DNA of 64,000 nucleotides from Eleusine coracana subsp. coracana (taxonomy: Eukaryota > Streptophyta > Magnoliopsida > Poales > Poaceae), in contig CM064431.1 of NCBI GenBank assembly GCA_032690845.1, positions 26,480,300 to 26,544,299 on the forward strand, written 5' to 3'. The position numbers and the translations under genes were made by a program. Under the pieces are notes generated by a model. That model made no database searches and was not told where the DNA came from. It saw nothing but the letters and a program-made list of their open reading frames with translations. Each line of letters opens with the position of its first letter. The stretch's first letter is position 1. Below, piece after piece: positions 12,061-22,832 of the stretch.

Positions 12061-15000
12061 TAAACTTGCAGAGTTCCTTTTTCCATTGGTTCCTATGTGG
12101 ATTCTGTTGATTGTGATGTTGTACCCATGCAAGCTTATTCACTTTTATTGGGTAGACCTTGGGAATTTGATAATGATGTTGTACACCATGGTAAAAGTAA
12201 TAAGTACACTTTTATGCATAAAGGAACTAAAATTACTTTGTTACCAATGACCCCTGCTCAAATTGTACAAGCTGATTTAGAACGAGCTGCTAGTTTGAAA
12301 AATAAAGGCCCTGAAATTCAGCAACCTGTTAATTCCGATTCTACACCACGTATGATTGTTCAAGTTCTAAGGATGCTGGAATTAAATTACAAGGCCGTTC
12401 ATGTCTTGCCACAAAATCTTAGCTTGCTGAAATTTCTGCTGATGATATTTGCTATGCTTTGATATGCAAACAAGCCTTGTTTTCGCTTGGTGATATTGCT
12501 TCTAGTGCTTTGCCTCCTGCTGTCACTAACCTTTTGCAGTAGTATGACGATGTTTTCCCAGCTGAGATACCCCCGGGATTGCCACCTTTGAGAGGGATTG
12601 AGCATCAAATTGATTTGATTCCTGGTGCTACTTTGCCAAACCGTGCTGCTTATAGGACCAACCCTGAGGAGACTAAGGAGATACAACGACAAGTCCAAGA
12701 CCTTTTGGATCGTGGGTATGTTCGTCAATCACTTAGTCCTTGTGTTGTTCTTGTACTTTTGGTTCCTAAGAAAGATGGTTCTTGGCGTATGTGTGTAGAT
12801 TGTAGAGCCATTAATAACATTACTATTAGGTATCGTCATCCTATTCCTAGGCTACACGACATGCTTGACGAGTTATGTGGTGCTATAATTTTCACAAAAA
12901 TTGATTTGCATAGTGGCTACCATCAAATTAGAATGAAACTTGGAGATGAATGGAAAACAGCTTTCAAAACCAAATTCGGGTTGTATGAGTGGTTAGTAAT
13001 GCCTTTTGGGTTAACTAATGCACCCAGTACTTTCATGCATTTGATGAATGAGGTTTTAAGACCTTTTTTTGGTAAATTTGTGGTTGTTTACTTTGATGAT
13101 ATCTTGATTTATAGCAAATCCATGGATGATCATATGATTCATTTGTGTGCTATTTTTGATGCTTTGCCAGTTGCACGTTTATTTGGTAACCTTGAGAAGT
13201 GCACCTTTTGCACGGATCGAGTCTCTTTTCTTGGCTATGTTGTGACTCCACAGGGATTGAAGATTGAAGCCATAAAGAGCTGTCCTGTACCAAAAACTAT
13301 CACACAGGTGAGGATTTTTCTTAGTCTTGCAGGTTTCTACCGCCGTTTTGTCAAAGATTTCAGCACCATTGTTGCACCATTGCATGAGTTGACAAAGAAG
13401 GGTGTTGACTTCCATTTTGGTAAGGTACATCATGAGTCTTTTGATGCTTTGAAGGACAAACTTACACATGCACCATTGCTGCAATTACCCAATCTTGATA
13501 AGACTTTTGAGCTTGGATGTGATGCTAGTGGCATAGGCATTAGTGGTGTTTTGATGCAAGATGGTAAACCTATTGCATACTTTAGTGAGAAAATTACTGG
13601 GGCTGTTTTGAATTATTTCACGTATGATAAGGAACTATATGCACTTGTACGTTCTTTAGAGACATGGCGTCATTATTTGTTGCCCAAAGAATTTGTTATT
13701 CATTTTGATCATGAATCACTTAAGTATATTCGTTCTCAATGCAATTTGAACCGTAGACATGCTAAATGGGTTGAGTTTATTGAGTCTTTTTTGTATATTA
13801 TTAAACATAAGAAAGGGAAGGATAATGTGATTGTTGATGCTTTATCTAGGCGATATACTTTGTTGTCTCAACTTGATTGTAGAATTTTTGGACTTGAGGC
13901 AATTAAAGAACAATATGTTGCTGATGTTGATTTTAAAGATGTATTGCTACACTGTAAAGAAGGTCGTGCTTGGAACAAATTTGTGTTGAATGATGGTTTC
14001 TTGTTTAGAGCTAACCGCCTATGCATTCCAGTTGGTTCCGTTCGTCTTTTGTTGTTACAGGAGGCGCATGGAGGTGGATTGATGGGTCATTTTGGTGCTA
14101 AGAAGACAGAGGATATTTTGGCCACACACTTCTTTTGGCCAAGGATGAGGAAAGATGTTGAGCGTTTTGTTGCTCGGTGCACTACATGTCAAAAAGCTAA
14201 GTCTCGATTGAATCCACATGGTTTATACATGCCACTTCCTGTTCCTTCTATGCCTTGGGCAGATATTTCTATGGACTTTGTTTTAGGACTGCCTAGGACT
14301 AAGATGGGGAGCGATAGCATTTTTGTTGTTGTGGATCATTTTTCTAAGATGGCACACTTTATACCATGTCAAAAAACTGATGATGCTAGTTATATTGCTG
14401 ACCTTTTTTTCAAAGAAATTGTACGTTTACATGGTATGCCTTCTACTATTGTTTCAGATCGTGATGCAAAATTCTTGAGTCATTTTTGGCGCATGCTTTG
14501 GAATAAGTTGGGTATAAAGTTGCTATTTTCTACAACTTGTCATCCACAAAGTGATGGACAAACTGAGGTTGTGAACCGCACTTTGGGTACTATGTTGCGA
14601 GCTATTTTGAAGAAAAATTTGAAGCAATGGAAAGAATGCTTGCCTCATGTTGAGTTTGCTTATAATCGGGCAACACATTCTACTACCAAGGTAAGTCCAT
14701 TCAAGGTAGTGTATGGTTTTGATCCCCGTACTCCACTTGATGTACTTCCAATACCTATTAATGAGAGAGTTCATGTTGATGCTAAAGAGCGTGTCGAATT
14801 TATTTTGCAAATGCATGAGACCACTAGACTTAGTATTGAAAAGATGAATGAAAAGTATAAAATTACTGGTAGTAAAGGTAGAAAGGAAGTAAAGCTTGAT
14901 GTAGGAGATTTAGTGTGGTTACACTTAAGGAAGGATAGATTTCCAGAATTGAGAAAGTCTAAACTAATGCCTAGAGCTGATGGTCCATTCAAAATAATGG

Positions 15001-15461
15001 AGAAGATTAATGATAATGCATACAAACTTGAGTTGCCTCCCGAGTTCGGGGTTAGTCCTACTTTTAACATTTCAGATTTGAAACCATACTTGGGAGAAGA
15101 GGATGAGCTTGAGTCAAGGACGACTCCACTTCAGGAGGGGGAGGATGATGAGGACATCACTCCTATGGATACACACAACACTGCTCCAATTCTGGACTTG
15201 CAAGGTCCAATGACTAGAGCTCGTGCACAACGACTAAATTTAGAGGTGAGCTCGTTCCTACGTTCTTCGTTATATGTTACTTTTGAGAATGGTTTGCTAC
15301 CTAATGATTATTTTATGATTAGAAACCATGGAGAGGACCAGGAGATGATGGGAGAAGGAGTTCGGAACGTGAAGGACCAGCAAGGGCTTGGAAGCCAAAG
15401 TGGAGGCCCAATCAAAACCGACTTCGAGTCTGTTTCGGGGCCCAGGACCAGTCTGCACTAA
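12061..15461 (+). pseudogene. CRM-like protease C-half, RT, RNase H and integrase, copy 1
   Basis: After the shared TAA the same frame resumes with the second half of the protease (FSIGSYVDSVDCDVVPM, LLLGRPWEFD). A small deletion near 12345 shifts frame and TAG occurs at 12540-12542. From there 970-odd codons are open to 15461. RT: KKDGSWRMCVDCRAINN, a PFGLTNAPSTF-type region, YFDDILIYSKS. RNase H: ELGCDASGIGISG. Integrase: H2C2 finger, MDFVLGLPRTKMG, IVSDRDAKFLSHFW, HPQSDGQTEVVNRTL. Compared with copy 2, a 15-bp deletion removes five residues just after VTPQG. The frame passes through the polypurine tract and about 105 codons of the 3' LTR. Confidence 0.9.
15133..15145 (+). promoter_or_regulatory. 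Polypurine tract of CRM-like copy 1 (inside the pol frame)
   Basis: AGGAGGGGGAGGA ends directly at the LTR start at 15146 and is read as part of the pol frame (a run of Gly, Glu and Asp codons). Confidence 0.8.
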
Positions 15462-16067
15462 AACAGTTGCCCAAGACGCATACGGACTCGGATTTGGACG
15501 TTCTGCATATGCACGGAAATATAAGGAGAAGATCTTTCCAATGCCGCTGGCTCATGTCAAAATGCATCCGGAGTTCTCGGGAATCGTCAAAACAAGAGAG
15601 AGTCCAGAATCTGTGTCGGTGCTGCATCGCCTATTTTTGGCCTTTGGGCTTTGTATCTAGTTGAGCCCAATTAGGGGTGCATCCAGAGGGTCTTGCACGA
15701 CCCTAGGGTCTTTATATACAGCCGCCGCCGCACCATTAGGGTTTGGGTTTTGCTTAGATCAATTTTGTTCATAAACAGTGTCGCCGTTCATCGGTTTGTG
15801 AGACCCCAACTTTGAGAGTTTAATCATACATCTGCAATTGTGTTGCATTCTTCGTTGTTCTTGCTTGTGTTCTTGATTCACAGGCAGGGATTAGCCTTCT
15901 CTGCGAGGTCAATCATCTTTGGACGGTTGATTACCAGAGGAGACGTCGTGCTGCGATTGCGGGGTTTAGAACGTGCTGTTCTGAAGCCGGATCCATTTGT
16001 GTGTCGCCTCTGACCAAATCAACTTATCAAGAAACTTTCGGAAGATCAGGAACCCTTGTTTACATCA
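15146..16067 (+). repeat. 3' LTR of CRM-like copy 1
   Basis: 922 bp, TGATG...CATCA, TATA-like TTTATATA at 15711-15718. The first 316 bp also encode the C-terminal tail of pol. Confidence 0.95.
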
Positions 16068-16072
16068 GAAAT

Positions 16073-16529
16073 CCACCCAGCCAAGGTTGTCTAGCATCCT
16101 CCTTAATTCCTCCCACATGCCGATCGAGGTGAGGAAGGTCTCGTTCAGGTCGAAGTTGGGGACGAACCTTCCCCTCACCGCGAGGTAGGGCTGCTGTTCC
16201 TCCGCGTTCAGGAGGGTGAAGCCCTCCTCCACCCCGTGCGGCATGAATGCCGTCGGCGGTGGTGATGTGGGAACCCCACGGCTTGCCGCCGTTTGGCTCC
16301 TCGTAGCATGCCCTGTTGGAAGGGACGCGCCGGAGACGGAGTGGCGGGCGCGGACCTTGTATGTTGCCGCTGCCGAGCCGGTGGATGCACCACCCACCAA
16401 CATGTCTTCACGAGCATCGGAGCCACCCCTCGCCGAGGAGTTACTGCTCGAGTCGCTGCTGCCACCGGAACTGCTCCCCCGGCGCAGCCTCTTGCCCAAC
16501 TTGCCGACGGAGGAGCGGAGACGATCCAT
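16073..16529 (-). pseudogene. ATHILA-type accessory ORF, N-terminal part
   Basis: Starts MDRLRSSVGKLGKRLRRG with a basic, then Ser/Gly-rich low-complexity region. It ends in VRGRFVPNFDLNETFLTSIGMWEELRRML, the RGRxF...Y/F...L..IG motif that opens the ATHILA family domain. The same motif occurs in the second Athila-like element near 46500 (NRSFVHTRTYDNDLLSTIG). The frame is cut at 16068-16072 by the CRM-like insertion and resumes at 8356. Its GC-rich codon use differs from the AT-rich gag of the same element. Confidence 0.72.
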
Positions 16530-17857
16530 CTACGAGGAATGCGGAACGTGTGCGAGATCGTGGATAGTGGGGAAGGTGGAGAGATTACCGGGATGGTGTG
16601 CTGAATGGGGGTGCCTGGCCTCCCTTTTATAGTATGGGAAAACTTCCAAGAGAAGGAACCGCCATAAAATTTCAAAATTTGAGAGAGCGCCGATCGGCAC
16701 GGGTACTGCGCCGATTGGCATAATTCAAATTTTCAATGCTCTGACCACTCTGATGCTTGATTCCCCTCCTTCATATCGCTTCCTGGCACATCATGTTGGT
16801 TGGCAGGGGAACAGCACGGAATCCTGATGTCTTGTTGGCGGCGCCGATTGGCGCGGGTCCGCGTCGGTCGGCGCGCCATCTCCTTTTTAGCTTTTGGTCA
16901 ATTCCGTGTCTCCTCTGTACTGCACACCTGCATAATAATCATACCTATTCCTCAAAATCAATGTCTGCCGCCTTTGTCGCCCATTGGGAACATCATGGGT
17001 ACCCGCGCCGATCGACGCAGTAGGGCGCCGAACGGCGCAAGTCCCTTGCACCTCGTCTTTAGGTCCAGCGCTGATTCTGATGCCTCGTGTTCATCTCTTT
17101 CACCTAATTTCCACTTCTCCAATGTTCCTGTAGTATTGGCATACCTGTCAGGGCTCATCTGGTGACCGCGCCAATCGGCGCTGCCTTGCGCCGATCGGCG
17201 CGACGTCCGTTTTTGCTTCTGGCCCCTCGCTTCTTCGCTAGATGTTGTCTTCCTTGAAAATAGCTTTGTATCCAAAAATTATTGTGCTGCTTTAGCACTC
17301 CTTCAATTCTGGGCGTCGTCGGCCTTCTTTCCTGACTCGGGCAATGCTGAGCCCATCGGCGTAGATGTGCATCGATCGGCGCAAGCTCTGTTCCTTCCAA
17401 TTTTTGGTCTTTTTTTTTATATTCCTGTATTGTTAGTCTACAGTATGTATATGCATAGTTTTGCATGAACAAACAGACAATGCAAGAGCACACAAGAATT
17501 AAGAACACACTTTTCTAATTTTTTTATTTTATTCGGGAGATTATTTTTATCACAAGCAAGCAAATTTTTAAAAACACCGGGTTGCCCTCCCGGCCAGCAC
17601 TGATTAACTAAATGAAATGGGTTGCCCTCCCATAAGCACTGAATAACTTCTAAATCCCCCGATCATTGGGTTGCCTCCCAAGAACGCTCTAGTTATTTAA
17701 AGGTCAAAGAGCTCGACCTCCCCGCAAACAATCAATCCTTAGTGTCGCAGTGCGGGATGTGAGGCCGCGACACTACAAGGTTATCTTATCTCCATGGTTC
17801 ATATAGCTTGGACGACCTATTCATACATCCCCTCCAATTACTTTTGACGCCTCGATG
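16530..17857. other. Palindrome-rich non-coding spacer of Athila-like element
   Basis: No supported gene. At least eight copies of the GCGCCGATCGGCGC palindrome or close variants lie in pairs near 16690/16713, 16840/16862, 17007/17025, 17168/17188 and 17350/17372. The copy at 17188-17201 is perfect. A repeated CCGGGTTGCCCTCCC-type phrase also recurs at about 17577-17680. Confidence 0.75.
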
Positions 17858-20166
17858 TCACGGTGTCTTGTATCTTTTCACTTCATCAATAGCACGGCAC
17901 TCTTCTCCCTTTGAGCGAAACTTGAAAGAGTAGGGAGTCCCACTTATATCGAAGCTTCTCTCACCACTCCCAACATCAATACTTGCCTTTGCTGTCCTCA
18001 AGAAGGGTCTGCCTAAGATCAACGGGGTCCTCGTCCTCTTATCCATATCAAGCACAATAAAATCAACAGGGACGATATGATCTCCAATTTGAACAGGCAC
18101 ATCCTCAGCAATTCCATCAGGGAAGCGTACCGATTGATCGGCTAACTCCAAACACATACCCGTAGGCTCTAATTCAAGCAAATTGAGATTTGTGAATATA
18201 TGACGGGGCATAACACTTATGCTTGCTCCAAGATCGCACAAGCACCTATCAAATATCCTTGTTCCAATCATGCATTTGATGCTTGGTGATCTAGGGTCGG
18301 GTTTCTTCTCCATTGCAACATCATTGATTGCCGCCGTTAGTTTCTTAGTGACCTTCACAACCTCCTTAGAAATTAGAGACTTCTTGTTTTGCATCATGTC
18401 CTTAATGTACTTAGCATAGGTGGGAACTTGGATAGCGTCAACAAAAGGGATATTGATGTAAAGCTTCTTCATAATATCGACGAATCTTGCAAACTGCTCA
18501 TCGTGTTGTTGCGCTCTTTCTGTCTTCCTCAGTAGTTGAGTATCTAGAAACGTGGCAGGGTCATGCTCTTCTGTCTCCACGCCCATCTTCAGACCAGAGA
18601 GGTCATCATCCTCCTTGCGCCGATCGGCGCTTTCAGGGAGCTGATCGGCTCCAACAGGGTCGTCACGCCAATCAGCGCCTGGTGTGCGCCGATCGGCGCG
18701 GGGCTTCTTTGTTCCCACAGAGTGTTTTGGATCTTCTGTTTGTTTTCCTGATCGTGTAGCTATTGCCTTCAACTGTTCTGCAGACATCGTATTGCCAGGA
18801 ATAGCCCCCTTATTGCCTTGAATGGCTTGCGATAGCTGTCCCATCTATTTCTCCATAATCTTGGTATGCTTCAAAATCTGCTCGTTGGAGCTCCCAATTT
18901 CTATCACCTTGTCATTAACTCTCTCAAGGACACGATCAATCTCCTTGAATCTAGCTTGATTATCCTTGTTGATCTTCTCTTGAGCTTGGAAGAACTCATG
19001 ACATTGGAGACGAAGTGGGATAGAGTTTTGCATGGATGAACTAGGAGAGAAAGAACTCCTTTGTTGTTGATATTGGGGCTTCCATCCACTATTCTTCATA
19101 TATTCTAACATCTTCATCTCTTCAGGGCAATCTTTCTGCACATGACCAAATTCTCCACACTCACTACATGTTGAGCGTGATTCCGCCAGCTTAAGTGTCT
19201 CTTCCTTAGGGATATGAAGATTATTGTTCAACCTTCTTTGAATAGCATCGAGGCGATCTATAACCAATTCTTCCTGAGTCTTCTCAATCACACTCTTCGC
19301 TACTCCTTTTGAAGGTTGCAAATTCCTTGAGCTTCTCTCACCATCCCACAATTGATTTTCAACTAACAACTTGATCAAATTCTTAGCTTCGGTGGGGGTT
19401 TTTGACATGAATGATCCTGCAGCTGAGGCATCCAAATGTTGATGTGACAAAAGATTCAATCCTGTGTAGAACTTCTCAACAACTTCTCCAACAGTCAGAC
19501 CATGATGAGGGCATGCATCCATATGCTCATTGTATCTTTCCCATGCTTCTCCAATGCTCTCATCAATATTCTGTGTAAATCCAAGAATCTTATTTTTCAA
19601 AGCTTGAGTCTTACCGGGGGGGGGGGGGAGTATTTGGCCAAGAATTCAGCTGCTAATGTGTTCCAGACCGTTTTCACTGTGTTTTCTAATCCATTGTACC
19701 ATTGCTTGGGGCGTCCAACTAGAGAGAAGGGGAACAGCCTCACACGCGCTTGATCTCCTGTCAATCCCGCTATCTTGAATGTGCTGCAAACTTCAAGGAA
19801 GTGTTGCAAGTGATGATTGGGATCTTCTGAACCTGTGCATGGTTGTTGCACCACTATTCCATCATACCTCTCCAATTGATACGGAAGTTGATCCTGAGCT
19901 TCTTGGAAATCTGTCTTGACAATACTAGTCAATTATGGCTTGAGACGAGTAACCATAGGCACCTCTGCCATCTCCTCTTCTTCTTGCTCTTGAACTGAGT
20001 CTTCTATTGTGAATAATACTGGAGGTGTTGCACGAACTGCTTCCAAATCTCCAAGTGACTTGCTTCTCTTCTCTGCTATTCTCTTCTTGTGTAAGAGTCT
20101 TTCTGGATCATCGGCGTAATTAGAGGGTTTGTTTGACTTAGGACCGTCCATACCTGTTAGTTTCAC
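17858..20166 (-). pseudogene. Athila-like gag-protease (broken)
   Basis: Minus strand, start MKLTGMDGPKSNKPSNYADD at 20166. Gag core: GSEDPNHHLQHFLEVCSTFKI and RLFPFSLVGRPKQWY, then FTQNIDESIGEAWERYNEH. Zinc knuckle CSECGEFGHVQKDC. Protease has CDLGASISVMP at the active site and DFIVLDMDKRTRTPLILGRPFL at the end. It ends at 17858 with no RT after it. Breaks: TAA at 19933-19935, a frameshift at a 13-base C tract (plus-strand G run 19616-19628), and TAG at 18845-18847, where the frame simply resumes. Two perfect GCGCCGATCGGCGC palindromes (18617-18630 and 18686-18699) lie within the linker between gag and protease and are read as Ala-Asp-Arg-Arg-type residues. Confidence 0.87.
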
Positions 20167-20252
20167 TTAACAGAATATATGTACTAGAGAGACAAGTAAA
20201 GCACAATGACTAAACACTAATACATCAAACAATGTTTAAAAACCTGCTATGG

Positions 20253-20270
20253 TCCCCGGCAACGGCGCTA
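20253..20270 (-). promoter_or_regulatory. Primer-binding site, tRNA-Asp type
   Basis: Minus-strand TAGCGCCGTTGCCGGGGA matches 17 of 18 bases of the complement of the plant tRNA-Asp 3' end (TGGCGCCGTTGCCGGGGA). It lies 13 bp inside the 5' LTR. Typical for Athila and related gypsy elements. Confidence 0.85.
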
Positions 20271-20283
20271 GAAAAAGGAAGCT

Positions 20284-21915
20284 TGTTGGTCGTATCTACG
20301 CACCCACTTATATACCGTAAGAGGACGGTGTACGATTGTAGCACTTTTTCCCTTGAATTGAGTATTCCAACGTTTATCAAATCCACTGGGACCTTAGGGA
20401 TTTATTAAACAAAGTTGACAGTAAAAGATCTAGTCAAGGCTACTGTCAAGGTCAGGTTGCATGAGGGGGAGACTGGCCAGCGCAAAGGTGCGTCAGACAG
20501 TAAATCTGTCGTTGCGCCGATCGGCGCGGAGATTGAGCCAATCGTCACACTAATGAAACTAAATCAAAGTGCGCGAGATCTATTAAATCTGGGGTTGTGC
20601 CGATCGGCACAGGAGTCGAGCCGATCGGCACACTTGTGAATCTAAGCCAAAGTTGTTGCGCCGATCGGCGCAAGGTTGAGCCGATCGGCACACCAGTGAG
20701 TCTAAGCCAAAGTGTTTCAGATCTTGTAAACCTATGTTGGTAAGTGAGTAGCCAGATATCTACTAGTGAGATCGTAACCAGAAAGTCTAATTGAATAGCA
20801 TCATAATGGGTAATTACATAGATCAATGAAAACCTATAATGAGTAAGACCACCATGCTTTCCGAGCGGCTCCCTATTAATCGCAGCGGGGAGAAAACCTC
20901 AAATCGCGCGAATATCTTACTCTACTCAACTATCCGATAGTGCTGCGCAGGCTTAGTGCTGTCACGCTAAACCACACTACTGCATCATCAAGAAACCATA
21001 ATCAATACAATGTCCGAATACTATCCTAATCACCATGATTAAGATAATATCTACTTACTTAGCCTAGAACTAAGCAATTGGAATAAGCACATGCATAATT
21101 ATAGAATCAAGATAGACAAATCACCAAAACCATCATCAACATATTCAATCATTCTTGACATACATGGAGTAAGATTCATCCCCGTCGAGATGGCCTACCT
21201 TGACGGATCAACTCTTGACTCTAATGGTGCTTGAAACTCAACTAGAGATCTATTCTAACGGGGCAAGCCCTGGTGGCTCTAACTCACGGATCTGGTGTCC
21301 CATTGTCGCCTCCTCCTTCTACGGCGAGGGTTTACAAGTATTTATAGGGGTTCTACTCGTAAAGGACTCGGTTTCTAGCAAATAAGGCAGTTTCGCCGAT
21401 CGGTGCAGGATTGCGCCGATCGACGCAAGCCGTGTCTTCTCTGATTTCTTCCCCGAGTCGGTTCCTCTATCTTCCACAGCTGCCATGTGGGCCTTTTCCT
21501 TCGAGATAAAGTCTTGTACTGCACGTTAAGATCTTGGAGTTCCATAAATCTTCTTGAAGTTCCATAATTCTTCTTAGACAAATATCTTCAAGTGTCTTGC
21601 GTAGATAAACTTCCATAAACATGTGGAATGGGCCTCGATCACTTCTGTGGGTCAAAACACCCTTGTGCCAATCGGCTCATGGGCTGCACCGATCGGCGCA
21701 CTGGACTTCTTCAGTGCTTTTTGTCGGTTCTGGACTCCTGTCCTCTCCATCATCACATTAATCACCAATGTTACTTGTTTCTGCAATAAAGCTCCAAAAC
21801 AATACATATACAAATATATAGGCAATATCACAGGTAAATGGCCTAAATTAGTATCAATTATGCTCTAATTGGGGTAATATTCATATATAAAAGGGGCACT
21901 TGGGAAGTGCCAACA
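20284..21915 (-). repeat. 5' LTR of Athila-like element
   Basis: 1632 bp, TGTTGG...CCAACA, homologous to 4105-5733. TATA-like CTATAAATA on the minus strand at about 21338-21347. Perfect palindromes at 20514-20527 and 20658-20671, with weaker partners about 22 bp away. Confidence 0.95.
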
Positions 21916-22815
21916 GCCTTCGAGGTCTGCTGAGGACCAGGCGAATACATCTTTGTTCTTACTGAGGAATGCTAATAGTTGTTTCTCTTCTTCGGAGTCT
22001 AAACCAGAGCCTATAGTGACGAACTGGTCAAGGACTTGCTCGTCAAGGAGTACTTTTTTGGTTTCTTCGTCTGGCTGCATTGCGACCTTCTCTCTGTTGA
22101 GGCATCGTGTCTCTTCTCTTGCATTCGCTTTATGCTGCTCACGAGCTTTTCAAGCTCTCTCTTCATCCTCTAGCTGCTCTTGGCTGAAAATGTGTATGTT
22201 GTTGTAGTTCCTTTCCCCTGGCGCATAACCTTTTTCTATGTCTCTTGCCATTTGCTGATCTCCTTTGACTGTGATAATCCCTCTGGCTGCTGGGATCTTT
22301 ATACATAGATATGCACTATGGATGACGGCTTCGAAGGTGTTAATTGTGCCTCGGCAAAATATAACATTAAATGGGTGGCAAAGATCCACCACATAGAATG
22401 TTACATACTCTGTTCGAGGGTTTTGAGTGTTGCCGAACAATACCGGTAGGGAGATTTTGCCCATGGGAGTGATTCTTTTTCCCCCGAAACCAATGAGTGG
22501 TATATTTGACGGCTGCAGAGAACCTTTGCTGAGGCCCATTTGCTCGAAGGTGTTTATGAACAGGATGTCTGCCTGGCTGCCGTTGTCTGCAAGGACTTTG
22601 CTGACCATCCAGGTGTGGATGTGGGCTTCGATTATGAATGCATCGACATGCGGGTAAGATTTGAGGCTGAGATCTGACTCGGTGAATGTGATGGGAATAT
22701 GAGACCACTTTGACTTGATAATAGGTCCTTCTATGAAAACGTTGTTTACCATTCGGAAGTGATCTCTTCTTCTTCTTTTGTTTTCAAAGTCTGAAGATGA
22801 CCCTCCACATATCAT
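21916..22815 (-). pseudogene. Tat-type protease and pol N-terminal part
   Basis: Minus strand, continuous in the ancestral element with 4104 and below. Protease: VDAFIIEAHIHTW, VLADNGSQADILFINTF, PLIGFGGKRITPMG. It is followed by a linker (YAPGERNYNNIHIFSQEQL) and the pre-RT region LLAFLSKNKDVFAWSSADL. The usual active site of this lineage is DGGS; DNGS is probably a point change. A frame break falls near 22080-22150. Coding stops at the GCCTT duplication created by the nested element. Confidence 0.85.
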
Positions 22816-22832
22816 TCCAATGTAACCTTGTA

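Larger units (their letters stand above)
8357..16067 (+). mobile_element. CRM-like (centromeric chromovirus clade) Ty3/gypsy element, copy 1
   Basis: LTRs at 8357-9279 and 15146-16067 start TGATA/TGATG and end CATCA. An initiator-Met-type primer-binding site, polypurine tract, gag and pol all lie in plus orientation. CRM assignment rests on the TGATG/CATCA ends, the RT stretch INNITIRYRHPIPRL, the absence of a classical chromodomain, and a pol frame that runs into the 3' LTR through GPMTRARAxxLNLEVSSFL. These match what is known of maize CRM and rice CRR elements. The LTRs differ by roughly 4-5% by eye, older than copy 2. It sits inside the ATHILA-type ORF of the surrounding element. Confidence 0.85.
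4105..21915 (-). mobile_element. Athila-like Ty3/gypsy element without RT/integrase, interrupted by a CRM-like element
   Basis: Bounded by LTRs of 1629 and 1632 bp that begin TGTTGG and end CCAACA, with a perfect 5-bp duplication. Orientation is minus: a tRNA-Asp-type primer-binding site lies inside the right LTR and a polypurine tract inside the left one. Order of parts: gag-protease (20166-17858), a spacer rich in palindromes, an ATHILA-type accessory ORF (16529 to 7284, split by the CRM-like insertion at 8357-16067), and an AT-rich 3' spacer. No reverse transcriptase, RNase H or integrase belonging to this element is visible. Without the insert the element is about 10.1 kb. Confidence 0.93.

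Noticed and set aside
12579..15461. 960-codon open frame as a host gene
   Set aside because: It is the RT-RNase H-integrase part of a CRM-like element lying between matching LTRs.
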